From contig NZ_CP026498.1 in the NCBI RefSeq assembly GCF_002953255.1, forward strand, positions 6,666,436 to 6,730,435: a stretch of DNA of 64,000 nucleotides. Direction: 5' to 3'. How positions within the stretch are numbered: position 1 is the first letter of the stretch; each line of letters begins with the position of its first letter. This DNA comes from Streptomyces sp. CB01881. GTDB lineage: Bacteria > Actinomycetota > Actinomycetes > Streptomycetales > Streptomycetaceae. The position numbers and the translations under genes are program-made. The notes under the pieces are model-generated. The model was not told where the DNA came from. It saw nothing but the letters and a program-made list of their open reading frames with translations, and did not search any database. Shown in pieces: positions 15,867 to 26,109 of this stretch.

Positions 15867-17012
15867 TCAGGTTCGAGCGCGTGTATTCGTACCGTTCAGG
15901 CAGAGAGCGATATTACGTACCGCAGCGGTGAGTTCCTCGATCACCCGGGCGGCCTGCTCCGCGTTGTGGAAAGCCGGACGGTCGGCCATGGCGAGGTCGA
16001 GGGCTCCCGTGAGCCGAAGTACCGCGTCAACGTCCTCAGGGGAAGCGGAGGGCTGCACGGGGCCGGCGGAAGGCTCCGGATGCGACATGTAGCCGGAGGG
16101 CGGCTGGTGGGCGGAAGGGGCCTGAAGCTCCGGCGGTGCGGGGGTGGCGGCAGGCAGGAGATTCACCTGGGGCGCCGAGAACATCGCATTCACCGTAGGG
16201 GCAAAACCGCTCACCACCGGAGCGTCCTCGGCCGACTTCGTGTAATCCGACGCGAGTCTCGTCCGTGGCAGCGTGAAGCTCTCTCCCTCCGGGAACAACA
16301 GGTCGGGAGCCGAGTGGGGTTTGCGCGCGGTGTACTCGGCCCTCCACCGCATGCGGTAGCAGTCGACCTGGTCGGCGCAGGCGGTGCGAGCGTGGAAGAC
16401 CGCGCTGTCGTGGCCCAGTTCGGGGTACCAGAGGTTCGGGCCGGGAAAGCGCACCGTCCGCACCCGGGGCTTGATGAACTCCGCACAGCCCATGCAGCAG
16501 TCGGGCGGAACGATGAGAGCGACACCTCGGTTGTGCTCGGCCGGCCGGGGACCACCGTCCCAGCGGTACTCCCCGTTGTGGCAGGGCGGCAGTTCACCGC
16601 AGGTGCGGCAGACGGCGTAGTGCTCCGGGAGGACCTGCCAGTCATGGCTGGCCGGCGCGCACCAGTGTTTCGGAGTCGACCTGGGGAGGTTCTCGTTACG
16701 CAGGACCAGGATCACGGGGCGCTTGTAGAAGCTGGCCCGCTCGGGGGGCAGCGTGGTCGCCTCTCCGCTCGCACCGTGGAGGTTCTCGGCGTGCCTCCAC
16801 AACTCAACGTGCTCACGCCAGGCTTTCCTGTAGGACTCGGGCCACTCGCGGTCGGGGTACTCGTGGATCTCCAGAAGGTGCCAGGGCTGCCGGTCCAGGA
16901 CGACGGTCTGACCCACCCGCAGGCGAAGGTACGCTCCTTCGTCGCTGTGCTCGGGCCAGTCGGTACGGCCGATGCGGACAGGCTGATCGGGGAGCCATTC
17001 AGGAACACGCAT
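15867..17012 (-). CDS. Cys-rich protein of unknown function
   Basis: 381 residues, start ATG (MRVPEWLPDQ). I do not recognise it. The first ~260 residues form a globular region rich in Trp, Tyr, His and Cys. CRTCGELPPCHNGE and CCMGCAEF give CxxC-type pairs suited to binding zinc, and further Cys follow at TACADQVDCYR. A ~70-residue Pro/Ala/Ser linker leads to a C-terminal helical region (AEQAARVIEELTAAVRNIALCL). No signal peptide or membrane helix. It is the only gene between thiC remnants 1 and 2, so it may be cargo of a small integrated element. Codon use is a little less GC-biased than the neighbours (by eye). Confidence 0.7.
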   Translation of the reverse strand: MRVPEWLPDQPVRIGRTDWPEHSDEGAYLRLRVGQTVVLDRQPWHLLEIHEYPDREWPESYRKAWREHVELWRHAENLHGASGEATTLPPERASFYKRPVILVLRNENLPRSTPKHWCAPASHDWQVLPEHYAVCRTCGELPPCHNGEYRWDGGPRPAEHNRGVALIVPPDCCMGCAEFIKPRVRTVRFPGPNLWYPELGHDSAVFHARTACADQVDCYRMRWRAEYTARKPHSAPDLLFPEGESFTLPRTRLASDYTKSAEDAPVVSGFAPTVNAMFSAPQVNLLPAATPAPPELQAPSAHQPPSGYMSHPEPSAGPVQPSASPEDVDAVLRLTGALDLAMADRPAFHNAEQAARVIEELTAAVRNIALCLNGTNTRART

Positions 17013-17337
17013 GATCTACGCTCCTCGACATCGGGACAACCAGGCCATCACTTGGATAGTTCCTGACATTCTGAAGCATTTCGGACGGGTGACGACTCTG
17101 ACACGCACGTGAACTGACCATGGACGCCATACAGCTCAACACCCACCGAAGTCCCCATCGCTGGTGGCTGCTCGTGTGGGACGCACTCGGGCAAACGAAC
17201 CGGGCCACTCGTGGCTCCTCGGAACCCACAGACCGTGGGTGTGCCGGATTCCCGGACAAGAACCCGATCCGGCAGCCGGACATGACGAAGCGCCGTTCCA
17301 GGAAGCCGGAGCCGCCCGGAACGACGCTCGTCCCGCA

Positions 17338-17512
17338 TCAGTCCGTCAGCGGGAGGTAGACCCGGTTGCCCTGGGCGGCGAACTCCTCCGACTTGGCCTG
17401 CATCCCGGCCAGCGCCTCGGCGGCGTAGCCGGCGGCGGCCGAGGTGACGGCGGTGGAGCCGTCGCCGTGCTCGTCGCGGATCTGCTGGGAGATCTTTATC
17501 GGGCAGAGATTC
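17338..17512 (-). pseudogene. thiC 3'-end remnant 2 (well preserved)
   Basis: 175 bases, no indel and about 8 mismatches against 23790-23964, the end of intact thiC. It encodes KISQQIRDEHGDGSTAVTS and onward in an open frame to LPLTD and stop. Homology starts abruptly at the AAG-TTC codons next to the last iron-sulfur Cys of ThiC and continues past the stop into a decayed copy of the thiC hairpin (GCGCCGTTCC / GGAACGACGC, 17286-17331). There is no start codon or ribosome site, so it is not a gene. Confidence 0.92.
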
Positions 17513-17659
17513 AGCACGAACCCAGCACGTTTCCCTGGTGCCCGACGTGCCAACGGCCAACGTCCGCCAGATTCCGATACCCACCAGCCCTCCGAGTGTC
17601 GCATCTTCCTCGGCGTCACCCTCTGCTCTCGCAGGACCCGCTGATGAAAGTCCATGAAA

Positions 17660-17694
17660 GAGGAACCCCAGCCGACGCACGGCTGGGGTTCCTC
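17660..17694 (-). terminator. Xylanase terminator
   Basis: Perfect 14-bp stem GAGGAACCCCAGCC / GGCTGGGGTTCCTC with a 7-base loop, about 90 bases beyond the leftward xylanase stop. Confidence 0.8.
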
Positions 17695-17785
17695 TATGCG
17701 GTAGTACCGGTCAACAGGTCGAGTCGGGCCCGTTCCCACGTGCCGGCAGGCCGCACCCGATCGTGATCACCGCGGATCGGACGGG

Positions 17786-20242
17786 TCAGCGCTGCAGGGT
17801 GAGGACGCCGGGCCGGTACGGCAGTTGGTCGTAGGGGCCGCCCGCGGTGGGGGACTTGCCCTGGTAGAGGAACTGCAGGTTGCACGGGTCGATGGTCATG
17901 GTCTGGTCGGGGTTGCTGCGGACCAGGTCGCCGTGGCTGATGTCGTTGGTCCAGGTGGCACCGCTGTTGGCCTTGCCCGCGAAGGGGTTGCTCTCGCTGG
18001 CGGCCTGCGGGGTCCAGGAACCGTTCAGGCTGGAGGCCGTGAACGAGCGGAAGTAGCGCCCGTTCGCACCCTGCGCCTCGACGATCATGAGGTACTGGTT
18101 CTGGTCCTTGACCTTGTAGACCTGCGGCGCCTCGAACAGGTTGTTCGTGGTGTCGCTCATGACCGTCGTGTACGACGAGCCGAAGCTGCCCGGGAAGTTC
18201 CCGATCGGCATGCTCGCCCGGTAGATGCTGCCATTGTCACCGGCGAAGAACAGGTACATGTTCTGGCCGTCGGCGATCAGGGTCTGGTCGATCGGGCCGG
18301 TGCTGGACTTGGGGATGCTGCCGGTGAACAGCGGCTGCGGCGCGGACCAGCCGTTGGGGTTCGTCGGGTCGCTGGAGGTGCGGTAGATGAACGGCCACTG
18401 ACCCCACTGGTAGGCGAGCACCCAGATGTTCTTGGGCGCGAAGTAGAACAGTGTGGGCGCCACCGCGGCCTGGCCCATCCCGCTCTGTCCGGCCGACGCC
18501 ATGTCCGACCAGTTGGTGAACGGGCTGAACATCATGGAGCCGTACGACGACCCCGACACGTTCGAGCCGTAGACCAGGTGCTTGCCGTTGTACACGACGT
18601 TCGTGAAGTCCTTCACCGAGGCCCACCCGTTCGCAGGCTGCGCCAACGCACCCGTGGAGGACCACCGGTAGCTCGACGGAAGGGCGCAGGTGCCGCCCGG
18701 CGCGGGCGTTGTCGGAGTCGGAGTCGGGGTGGGCGACCCGGACGACCTGAAGGTCCAGTGCTGGTTGGCGGCGCCCCAGGAGTCCCAGATCTGGACGGCG
18801 GTGCCGTTGGCGGTCTGGTTGCCGGGGGTCTCCAGGGCCCGGCCGCTGGCGACGTTGGTCAGGGTGTAGGAGCCGTCGCCGTTCTGGGCGGCCTTCCAGT
18901 GCTGGTTGGCGCCGCCGTTGTTGTCCCAGACCAGCAGCTTGGTCCCGTTGGCGGTCTGGCCGCCCGGCTCGTCCAGGACCCGGCCGCTGGCGACGTTGGT
19001 CAGGGTGTAGGAGCCGTCGCCGTTCTGGGCGGCCTTCCACTGCTGGTTGGTGGCGCCGCTGGCGTCCCACACCTGGAGCGGGGTGCCGTTGCCGTTCTGC
19101 CCTGCGGGCTGGTCGAGAACACGTCCGGCGGCGCCCACCGCGGAGAGCGTGTAGACGGTGCCGGAGTTGATGCCGCCGCCCGGCTTACCGCCGCCGGCGT
19201 TGCCCAGAGTGGTGAGTACGGTGTTGTAGGCCGGCTTCTTGTTGCCGTTGTTGTCGAACAGCAGCGGGTTCTCGCCGGTGCGCCAGGAGTCGCTGTCGCG
19301 GATGCCCCACACCGTGATGCCGGTGCAGCGCGCGACGGCGAGGCAGTCCTTGACGGTGTTGTCGTACGCCCCGGCGGACGCCTGGGCGATGTCGAGCTCG
19401 GTGATCTGGACGTCCACGCCGAGCGCGGCGAAGTTGGACAGCGTGGTCTGGAAGCTGGCCGGGGGGCCGCCGGCACCGAAGTGGCTCTGGAAGCCGACGC
19501 AGTCGATGGGCACGCCGCGGGACTTGAAGTCCTTGACCATGGTGTAGACGCCCTGGGTCTTGGCGTCGGTCCAGTTCTCAAGGTTGTAGTCGTTGTAGCA
19601 GAGCTTCGCCGAGGAGTCGACGTTCCGGGCGGTGCGGAAGGCCTCCTCGATGAAGCCGTTGCCCAGCACGTCCTGGAACACCGAGCTGCGGTGCTGGCCG
19701 CTGCCGCCGTCGGCGAACGCCTCGTTGACCACGTCCCAGGCGTAGATCTTGCCCTTGTAGTGGGTCATCTCCTGGGTGATGTGATTGTTCATCACGCTGC
19801 GGAGAGTGTTGGCGTCGTTGATGGAGCGGACCCAGTCGGGCAGCTGGGAGTGCCAGACCAGGGTGTGGCCGCGCGTCTTCTGGCCGCGCGCGGCGGCGTG
19901 GTTGACGATCGAGTCGGCGGGAGCGAAGTTGAACGACCCGCGGGAGGGTTCGGTGGCGTCCCACTTCATCTCGTTCTCCGGGGTGACCATCTTGAATTCC
20001 CGGTCGAGAATGGTGGAGTACGTCGAGTCGCCGAGCCTGCCCGTGGACACTGCGGCGCCGAAGTAGCGGCCGCTGACGGCCGCTGCGTCGGCGAGGGTGG
20101 TCGGCGTGCCGGCGTTCGACGTGAACGCGGCCTGGGCGACCAGCGGTACGGCTGCACCCACGGCGGCGAGCGCCACGGCGGCGGCGATCAGGCGGCGGGT
20201 CGGCGGCCGGCGGCGATGAGAGCGGTTCTGATCTGGCAACAA
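17786..20242 (-). CDS. Secreted GH10 xylanase - CBM13 - GH62 arabinofuranosidase
   Basis: About 818 residues. The start is uncertain: a TTG at 20242 follows AGAGGGACAAG and directly precedes an Arg-rich/hydrophobic signal peptide (RRLIAAAVALAAVGA), and no ATG fits. Residues ~45-350 are a GH10 endo-xylanase with acid/base Glu in AWDVVNEAF (E174) and nucleophile in QITELDIA (E282). Residues ~360-487 are a ricin-type CBM13 with three QxW motifs (NQQW, NQHW, NQHW). After a Thr/Pro linker, residues ~505-818 are a GH62 alpha-L-arabinofuranosidase (SYRWSSTGALAQP, NVVYNGKHLVYGS, NLFEAPQVYKVKD). One secreted chain would cut the xylan backbone and remove arabinose branches. It lies between thiC remnant 2 and thiC. 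Confidence 0.9.
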   Translation of the reverse strand: MLPDQNRSHRRRPPTRRLIAAAVALAAVGAAVPLVAQAAFTSNAGTPTTLADAAAVSGRYFGAAVSTGRLGDSTYSTILDREFKMVTPENEMKWDATEPSRGSFNFAPADSIVNHAAARGQKTRGHTLVWHSQLPDWVRSINDANTLRSVMNNHITQEMTHYKGKIYAWDVVNEAFADGGSGQHRSSVFQDVLGNGFIEEAFRTARNVDSSAKLCYNDYNLENWTDAKTQGVYTMVKDFKSRGVPIDCVGFQSHFGAGGPPASFQTTLSNFAALGVDVQITELDIAQASAGAYDNTVKDCLAVARCTGITVWGIRDSDSWRTGENPLLFDNNGNKKPAYNTVLTTLGNAGGGKPGGGINSGTVYTLSAVGAAGRVLDQPAGQNGNGTPLQVWDASGATNQQWKAAQNGDGSYTLTNVASGRVLDEPGGQTANGTKLLVWDNNGGANQHWKAAQNGDGSYTLTNVASGRALETPGNQTANGTAVQIWDSWGAANQHWTFRSSGSPTPTPTPTTPAPGGTCALPSSYRWSSTGALAQPANGWASVKDFTNVVYNGKHLVYGSNVSGSSYGSMMFSPFTNWSDMASAGQSGMGQAAVAPTLFYFAPKNIWVLAYQWGQWPFIYRTSSDPTNPNGWSAPQPLFTGSIPKSSTGPIDQTLIADGQNMYLFFAGDNGSIYRASMPIGNFPGSFGSSYTTVMSDTTNNLFEAPQVYKVKDQNQYLMIVEAQGANGRYFRSFTASSLNGSWTPQAASESNPFAGKANSGATWTNDISHGDLVRSNPDQTMTIDPCNLQFLYQGKSPTAGGPYDQLPYRPGVLTLQR
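18839..19040. repeat. Internal 60-bp direct repeat in the CBM13-coding part
   Basis: Bases about 18839-18899 and 18980-19040 are practically the same, spaced 141 bases (47 codons, one CBM13 lobe). This indicates recent lobe duplication or homogenisation in the ricin-type domain. Confidence 0.8.
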
Positions 20243-20312
20243 CTTGTCCCTCTGGCGCAGTGGGCCTTGGTCTTGGCCACGGTTACCTGCCAGTTGCCGC
20301 CACGCACACAAA

Positions 20313-20339
20313 GGTTGCCGTGATCGGGAGAACTTTTTT
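20313..20339 (-). promoter_or_regulatory. Shared upstream motif of the glycosidase genes, copy A
   Basis: GGTTGCCG, 10 bases, then AACTTTTTT (written on the + strand), 71 bases upstream of the xylanase start. It matches copy B (23152-23177) upstream of the GH74 gene. The A/T-rich core resembles the GAAA..TTTC boxes reported upstream of Streptomyces xylanase genes, so a common repressor site is plausible. Confidence 0.45.
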
Positions 20340-20374
20340 GTCGAGCCGGAGATCGGCGCGCCGTCAGACGCAGT

Positions 20375-20404
20375 GGGGCCGCAGGCCGTTTGGCCTGCGG
20401 CCCC
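20375..20404 (-). terminator. GH74 gene terminator
   Basis: Perfect 13-bp stem GGGGCCGCAGGCC / GGCCTGCGGCCCC around GTTT, 16 bases after the leftward stop. Confidence 0.88.
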
Positions 20405-20420
20405 GCTCAGGGGGTCGGGA

Positions 20421-23051
20421 TCAGGAGGGGTCGCCGTACTGGAGACCGCGACCGTTGGTGCCGATGTACACCCGGCCGTAGGTGTCGGGGTCGCCGGTGA
20501 CGATGCCCTGGCCGGCGAAGTTGCCCCACTGGTGGGCGTCGTCGTTGATCCGGACCCAGCTGGCGCCCTGGTCGGTGGAGCGGAAGACGCCGGCGACGCC
20601 CTTGACGGTGCCGATCAGGTACAGCGCCTGGTACGAGGTGCCCGGTGCGGCCTTGCCGAAGCCGAGGGCGGAGGCGGACTGCACCGAGGAGAGCGTGGTG
20701 AAGCTGCGGCCGCCGTCGGTGGAGTGCAGCAGACCCCTGCCGCCGCCGGAGAGCCACAGGTCACCCGCGACACCGGGGACGGCGCTGAGCTTGCCGCTCG
20801 GCAGGTCGGAGGCGCGGGCACCGAAGGTCGCACCGCCGTCGGTGCTGGCGTAGAGCGTGCCGTTGCTCAGCGAGTAGAAGGTGTTGGCCGAGGACCGGTC
20901 GGCGACGACCACGGCCCCGTTGCCGAGACCGTTGACCTTCGACCAGCTCGCGCCCCGGTCGGTGGAGCGGTACGGGGCTTGGCCGACCTCGGTCCAGACG
21001 AAGCTGGAGCCGTCCGCCGCGATCGCGATGTGGCCGCTGTCCGCACTGGGCACCGGCTCGCCCTTGAAGCCGTTCCAGGTGTGGCCGCCGTCGGTGGAGA
21101 GGGCACCGTCCTGCTCGCCGCCCCTGCCGACCCGGACCACCAGCGAGGGGTTGGACTGGGCGAAGTCGACGGAAGTGCTGTTGTAGATAGTCGGGTTGAC
21201 CAGCCGCCCAGTGGGCTCCTTCTTCAGGTCGTCGTACACGAAGCCGCCCTGGTCGCCCATCGAGGTGATGAGGGCGGCGGCGCCGGGCGGGGAGACCGCG
21301 TCGTACAGCGCCGTCTCCTCCAGCCCACGGGCTCCGATGGTCCAGTGACTGGTGCCGCCGTTGTCGGTCGCGTTGGCGTCCTTGCTGGCCCAGATGCCGT
21401 TGCCGGTGCCGTACATCACGTGCCCGGAGTCGAAGGGGTCGATGCTCAGGGCGGTCATCCAGTGCCCGATGCCGGTGCCGAGGTACGGGGCGAGGGAGGC
21501 GTCCCGCACGGACCTGTCGGACTGGGCCTTCCAGGACGCACCGCCGTCGGTGCTGCGGTAGACCTCGTCCTGCGGCCACCAGCGGTCCAGCGTGGTGACC
21601 ATCACCGTGGACGGCTTCTGCGGGTCGACGGCCAGACCCGCGAACCCGTAGCCGCCCTGGGACGGCGAGATGTTCTTCCACGCCCCGCCGGAGGTGTTGT
21701 ACTTCCACACCGAACCCGCCGTCACGTCGTTGGGCCCGGGGGCGTTGCTGTACGTCAGGTACAGCGAGCCGTCACCGGAGAGCACACCGTGCTGCGGCAC
21801 CTGGCCGGTGGGCTGCCCGGAGACCGCGTGCCAGGAGTTGCCGCCGTCGGTGGACCGGTACAGGTTGGTGGACCTGTCGGCGACGCCGACGTAGATCGTG
21901 TTGCTGCCGGCCGGGCCGTACGTCACGAAGGAGATGCCGGTGCCGAAGCTCGCGCCGTCCTTGACCGGGAACGAGGGGACCTGGTTCCAGGTCTGGCCGT
22001 GGTCGGTACTGCGCCACAGGCCGTTCTTGCGGGTGCCCAGCAGCAGGTTGTCGTGGTTCGCGGGGTCGATCACCAGACGCTCGCCCGCCCCGCGGCCGTC
22101 CTCGTTGCCGCCCAGCTTGAACGGCAGATCGGTGCGCTGGAAGGTGCGGCCGCGGTCGGTGGAGCGCAGGATCGAACCGTTACCGGCCCAGTCGTTGGTG
22201 TAGGTGCCGGCCGCGAGGTAGAGCCGGTCCGGGTCGACCGGGTCGGTGGCCAGCGACTCGATGCCCAGCAGGTTCCAGTCCTTCTGGCCGACCCAGTCGG
22301 TGAGCGGTGTCCACTGCTCGGCGCCGGTGTCCCAGCGGTACGCGCCACCCATGTCGGTGCGCGCGTACAGCAGGCCCTTCTCCTTCTGGTTGAAGACCAG
22401 GCCGGTGACGTAACCGCCGCCCGCCACCGGGGCGTTCTGCCACACGTACGGCCCGGACCCGGTCTGCGCGCCCCCGCTCTCAGCCACCTTCACCAGCTTC
22501 CACTGCTGGTTGGCACCACCCCACCCGGGCCACTGGATGATCTGCGTGCCCCGGTCCGTGGAGTTGCCCGTGACGTCCAGGACCTGACCGCTCTTGCGGG
22601 AGGTGAAGGTGACGGCGTCGGAACCGCTCACATCGTCGATCCGCCACTGCTGGGACGCTGAGGACCTGTCCGTCTGCTGCTCGGCGGCAGCCGCCTGGCT
22701 GGTCGAGTCGCCCGCTATGCCCAGCACCTTGCCACTGTTGCGGTTCACCAGCTCGTAGTAGCCGTCCCCGGTGGACTTCACTTTCCACTGCTGGTTGGCG
22801 GTGGTCTGGTCGCTCCACTGCTGGATGCGGGTGCCGTCGGCGGTGGAGAAGGCGTTGACGTCCACCACCTGGCCGCTACGGACCGAGACCAGCTTGTAGT
22901 AGGCATCGCCGTCGACCGTCGCGGCCTGGGAGTCCTCGTGTACGAACACGAAGTACGACCCGACGGTGAGGGACACACCGAGCGCCAGAGCGGTGGCGCT
23001 CACACGACGGCGGTGGCGCCCGCGGCGACCGCCGTTCGAGGGGTTGCTCAT
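20421..23051 (-). CDS. Secreted CBM13 - GH74 xyloglucanase
   Basis: 876 residues from ATG (MSNPSNGGRRG), with AAGGAG 10 bases upstream. Signal peptide: Arg-rich start then ATALALGVSLTVGSYFVFV. Residues ~45-190 form a ricin-type CBM13 with NQQW, SQQW and NQQW. The rest, to residue 876, is GH74, two seven-bladed propellers, with catalytic Asp candidates in ARTDMGGAYRWD and SMGDQGGFVYDD and many Asp-box-like blades (RSTDGGxSW). GH74 enzymes cleave xyloglucan. N-terminal placement of the CBM13 is less usual than C-terminal CBMs. It shares an upstream motif with the xylanase gene, so the two are probably co-regulated; each has its own terminator. Confidence 0.92.
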   Translation of the reverse strand: MSNPSNGGRRGRHRRRVSATALALGVSLTVGSYFVFVHEDSQAATVDGDAYYKLVSVRSGQVVDVNAFSTADGTRIQQWSDQTTANQQWKVKSTGDGYYELVNRNSGKVLGIAGDSTSQAAAAEQQTDRSSASQQWRIDDVSGSDAVTFTSRKSGQVLDVTGNSTDRGTQIIQWPGWGGANQQWKLVKVAESGGAQTGSGPYVWQNAPVAGGGYVTGLVFNQKEKGLLYARTDMGGAYRWDTGAEQWTPLTDWVGQKDWNLLGIESLATDPVDPDRLYLAAGTYTNDWAGNGSILRSTDRGRTFQRTDLPFKLGGNEDGRGAGERLVIDPANHDNLLLGTRKNGLWRSTDHGQTWNQVPSFPVKDGASFGTGISFVTYGPAGSNTIYVGVADRSTNLYRSTDGGNSWHAVSGQPTGQVPQHGVLSGDGSLYLTYSNAPGPNDVTAGSVWKYNTSGGAWKNISPSQGGYGFAGLAVDPQKPSTVMVTTLDRWWPQDEVYRSTDGGASWKAQSDRSVRDASLAPYLGTGIGHWMTALSIDPFDSGHVMYGTGNGIWASKDANATDNGGTSHWTIGARGLEETALYDAVSPPGAAALITSMGDQGGFVYDDLKKEPTGRLVNPTIYNSTSVDFAQSNPSLVVRVGRGGEQDGALSTDGGHTWNGFKGEPVPSADSGHIAIAADGSSFVWTEVGQAPYRSTDRGASWSKVNGLGNGAVVVADRSSANTFYSLSNGTLYASTDGGATFGARASDLPSGKLSAVPGVAGDLWLSGGGRGLLHSTDGGRSFTTLSSVQSASALGFGKAAPGTSYQALYLIGTVKGVAGVFRSTDQGASWVRINDDAHQWGNFAGQGIVTGDPDTYGRVYIGTNGRGLQYGDPS

Positions 23052-23151
23052 GGGTAGACGTTCTCCTTGCGCACTGTGCACGAGAGTGAGGGCGGATCCG
23101 GACACCGGAACCGGCCGGATCTGTCTCCTTGTGGTCACAGGCTCCGCAGAG

Positions 23152-23177
23152 GGTTGCCGCGCACCGGAAACTTTTTC
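23152..23177 (-). promoter_or_regulatory. Shared upstream motif of the glycosidase genes, copy B
   Basis: GGTTGCCG, 7 bases, then GAAACTTTTTC (inverted GAAA / TTTC), 101 bases upstream of the GH74 start. See copy A at 20313-20339. Confidence 0.45.
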
Positions 23178-23291
23178 TGGTCACCTCGTGGTGAGGTGGA
23201 CGTTGATCAGCGTCCAGGGTGACGTCGGCGCCCTCGGCGTCGACGTTCCACACCCGCGTACCCCAGAAGGGTCGGCGTCCTCACAAGCGGC

Positions 23292-23657
23292 TCAAGAACA
23301 CGGCTGAGCAGTCATATCGGATGCGGTGGCGCTGAGGAGCACCGCCGCACACGTCGGCTGAACGGCTCCTGCCGACGCGCCACCGGCGCGGACCAGGCCG
23401 TCCAGCCATGCCCGGCGGCGGGTGAGCACGGACGGTTGGCGGTTCACTCGTCGTCCGCTTCTTTGCGCAGATACGCCTGATGTCACGCGCGACCGGCGCC
23501 GCCCCACCCGAGTGCAGCGCTCCCTTGCCCTGAGACCCGGGCGGAGCTCGAAGAGATTCGCCGGCTCTTCGACGGCCGGCTCGTCCACTGTGATGCCCTC
23601 GGCTGTGGCCTGCTCACGCAGACAGACCTCAACGTCGTCCGGCACCTGAATGGACAT
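23292..23657 (-). pseudogene. Possible antitoxin-like gene remnant
   Basis: From ATG 23657 the frame encodes MSIQVPDDVEVCLREQATA then EGITVDE, close to the N-termini of ribbon-helix-helix/VapB-like antitoxins (SIQ(V/L)PDDV..LR..A...G(I/V)TVDE). After ~30 residues the translation becomes Arg-rich and featureless up to residue 121. No toxin partner is visible. It is best read as a decayed antitoxin, possibly a leftover of the mobile element that brought this region. The resemblance rests on about 25 residues. Confidence 0.35.
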
Positions 23658-23736
23658 GCGGACACCGTACCGCGCGCCTGCGCAGGAGGGCCGGAGCTCG
23701 GCGGGGACAATCCGGCCGCCCGGTAGGCCTGTACAG

Positions 23737-23783
23737 CGAAGCGCCGTCCCGGAAAGCGAAAGCCTCTCGGGACGGCGCTCGTC
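23737..23783 (-). terminator. thiC terminator
   Basis: Stem AGCGCCGTCCCG / CGGGACGGCGCT beginning just beyond the thiC stop. A decayed copy accompanies thiC remnant 2 at 17286-17331. Confidence 0.8.
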
Positions 23784-23789
23784 TGTAGG

Positions 23790-25616
<1,827 letters not shown>

Positions 25617-25626
25617 CAGACCTCTA

Positions 25627-25740
25627 CTCCCTACGCCGGCATTACCCGGTCAGGTTCCTGCGGTCGACGCAGCGGTCGGCACGTCCAGCGACGTACCGGT
25701 CAGCGTCCTCTCAGCCCGGTGCTCCGAGCTCCCGTGTCCG
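25627..25740 (-). promoter_or_regulatory. TPP riboswitch (THI element) upstream of thiC
   Basis: Read on the minus strand it has the conserved parts in order: CACGGGAGC, CACCGGGCTGAGAGGAC, a variable P3 arm, CAGGAACCTGACCGGGTAAT and GCCGGCGTAGGGAG, ending about 10 bases before the thiC ATG. CTGAGA and ACCTGA(T/C)CNGGNTAATNCC...GNGNAGGGA are the diagnostic TPP-aptamer elements. Because the aptamer reaches the ribosome-binding area, control is probably at translation initiation. Confidence 0.95.
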
Positions 25741-25902
25741 CAGGCGGTGTTGCCTGCGCATGACGTCCAACACCGTAGCGAGCGGATCGCCGCTGGTCCA
25801 GAGGGGGTCCACGGCCGGGCGATTCCGGCCGCGGGCCCACCGCGGGGCCCCGGCCGGGCAGACTGGCTGCACGCGGGGGGCGGGGCGACGAGGGAGGGCG
25901 TA

Positions 25903-26109
25903 GTGGTCGGGAGCACGGGCCGGGTGTCCGGGGCGGTCGGGGCGGGACTGGTCGGCGAGGTGATGGTGCACGTTCCGCAGCGCCAGGGGACGGAGGCGTT
26001 CCTCGCCTACCTGGCCGTGCCGGGTGACCGGCTGCCGGTCGGGACGCCGGTGGTGGTGATCGAGTACCAGCCGCCCAGGACGGTCTACGTGGCCCCGGTG
26101 CTGCCGTGA
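25903..26109 (+). CDS. Short NfeD-like OB-fold protein
   Basis: 68 residues from GTG (VVGSTGRVSGAV) behind AGGGAGGG. The sequence VGEVMVHVPQRQG ... GDRLPVGTPVVVIEYQPPRTVYV matches the soluble OB-fold C-terminal domain of NfeD proteins. There are no membrane helices, so this is a short, free OB-fold version. NfeD proteins are regularly coded next to flotillin/stomatin-type genes, and here the flotillin gene follows 123 bases downstream on the same strand. A 7-bp inverted repeat (CCGTGAC / GTCACGG, 26104-26123) overlaps the stop codon. Confidence 0.65.
   Translation: MVGSTGRVSGAVGAGLVGEVMVHVPQRQGTEAFLAYLAVPGDRLPVGTPVVVIEYQPPRTVYVAPVLP

Larger units (their letters stand above)
17013..17785. other. 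Gene-free stretch holding thiC remnant 2 and a terminator
   Basis: 773 bases between the Cys-rich gene and the xylanase gene. It contains the putative promoter of the Cys-rich gene (17013-17285), a decayed copy of the thiC terminator (about 17286-17331), thiC remnant 2 (17338-17512) and the xylanase terminator (17660-17694). I saw no other gene. Confidence 0.6.
23052..23789. other. Long intergenic region between GH74 gene and thiC
   Basis: 738 bases: GH74 leader and promoter (to about 23200), then DNA with no clear gene, an antitoxin-like remnant (23292-23657) and the thiC terminator (23737-23783). Confidence 0.55.

Noticed and set aside
17120..17359. Short plus-strand open frame beside thiC remnant 2
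   Set aside because: No motif; it overlaps the decayed thiC terminator and has no counterpart near the true thiC end.
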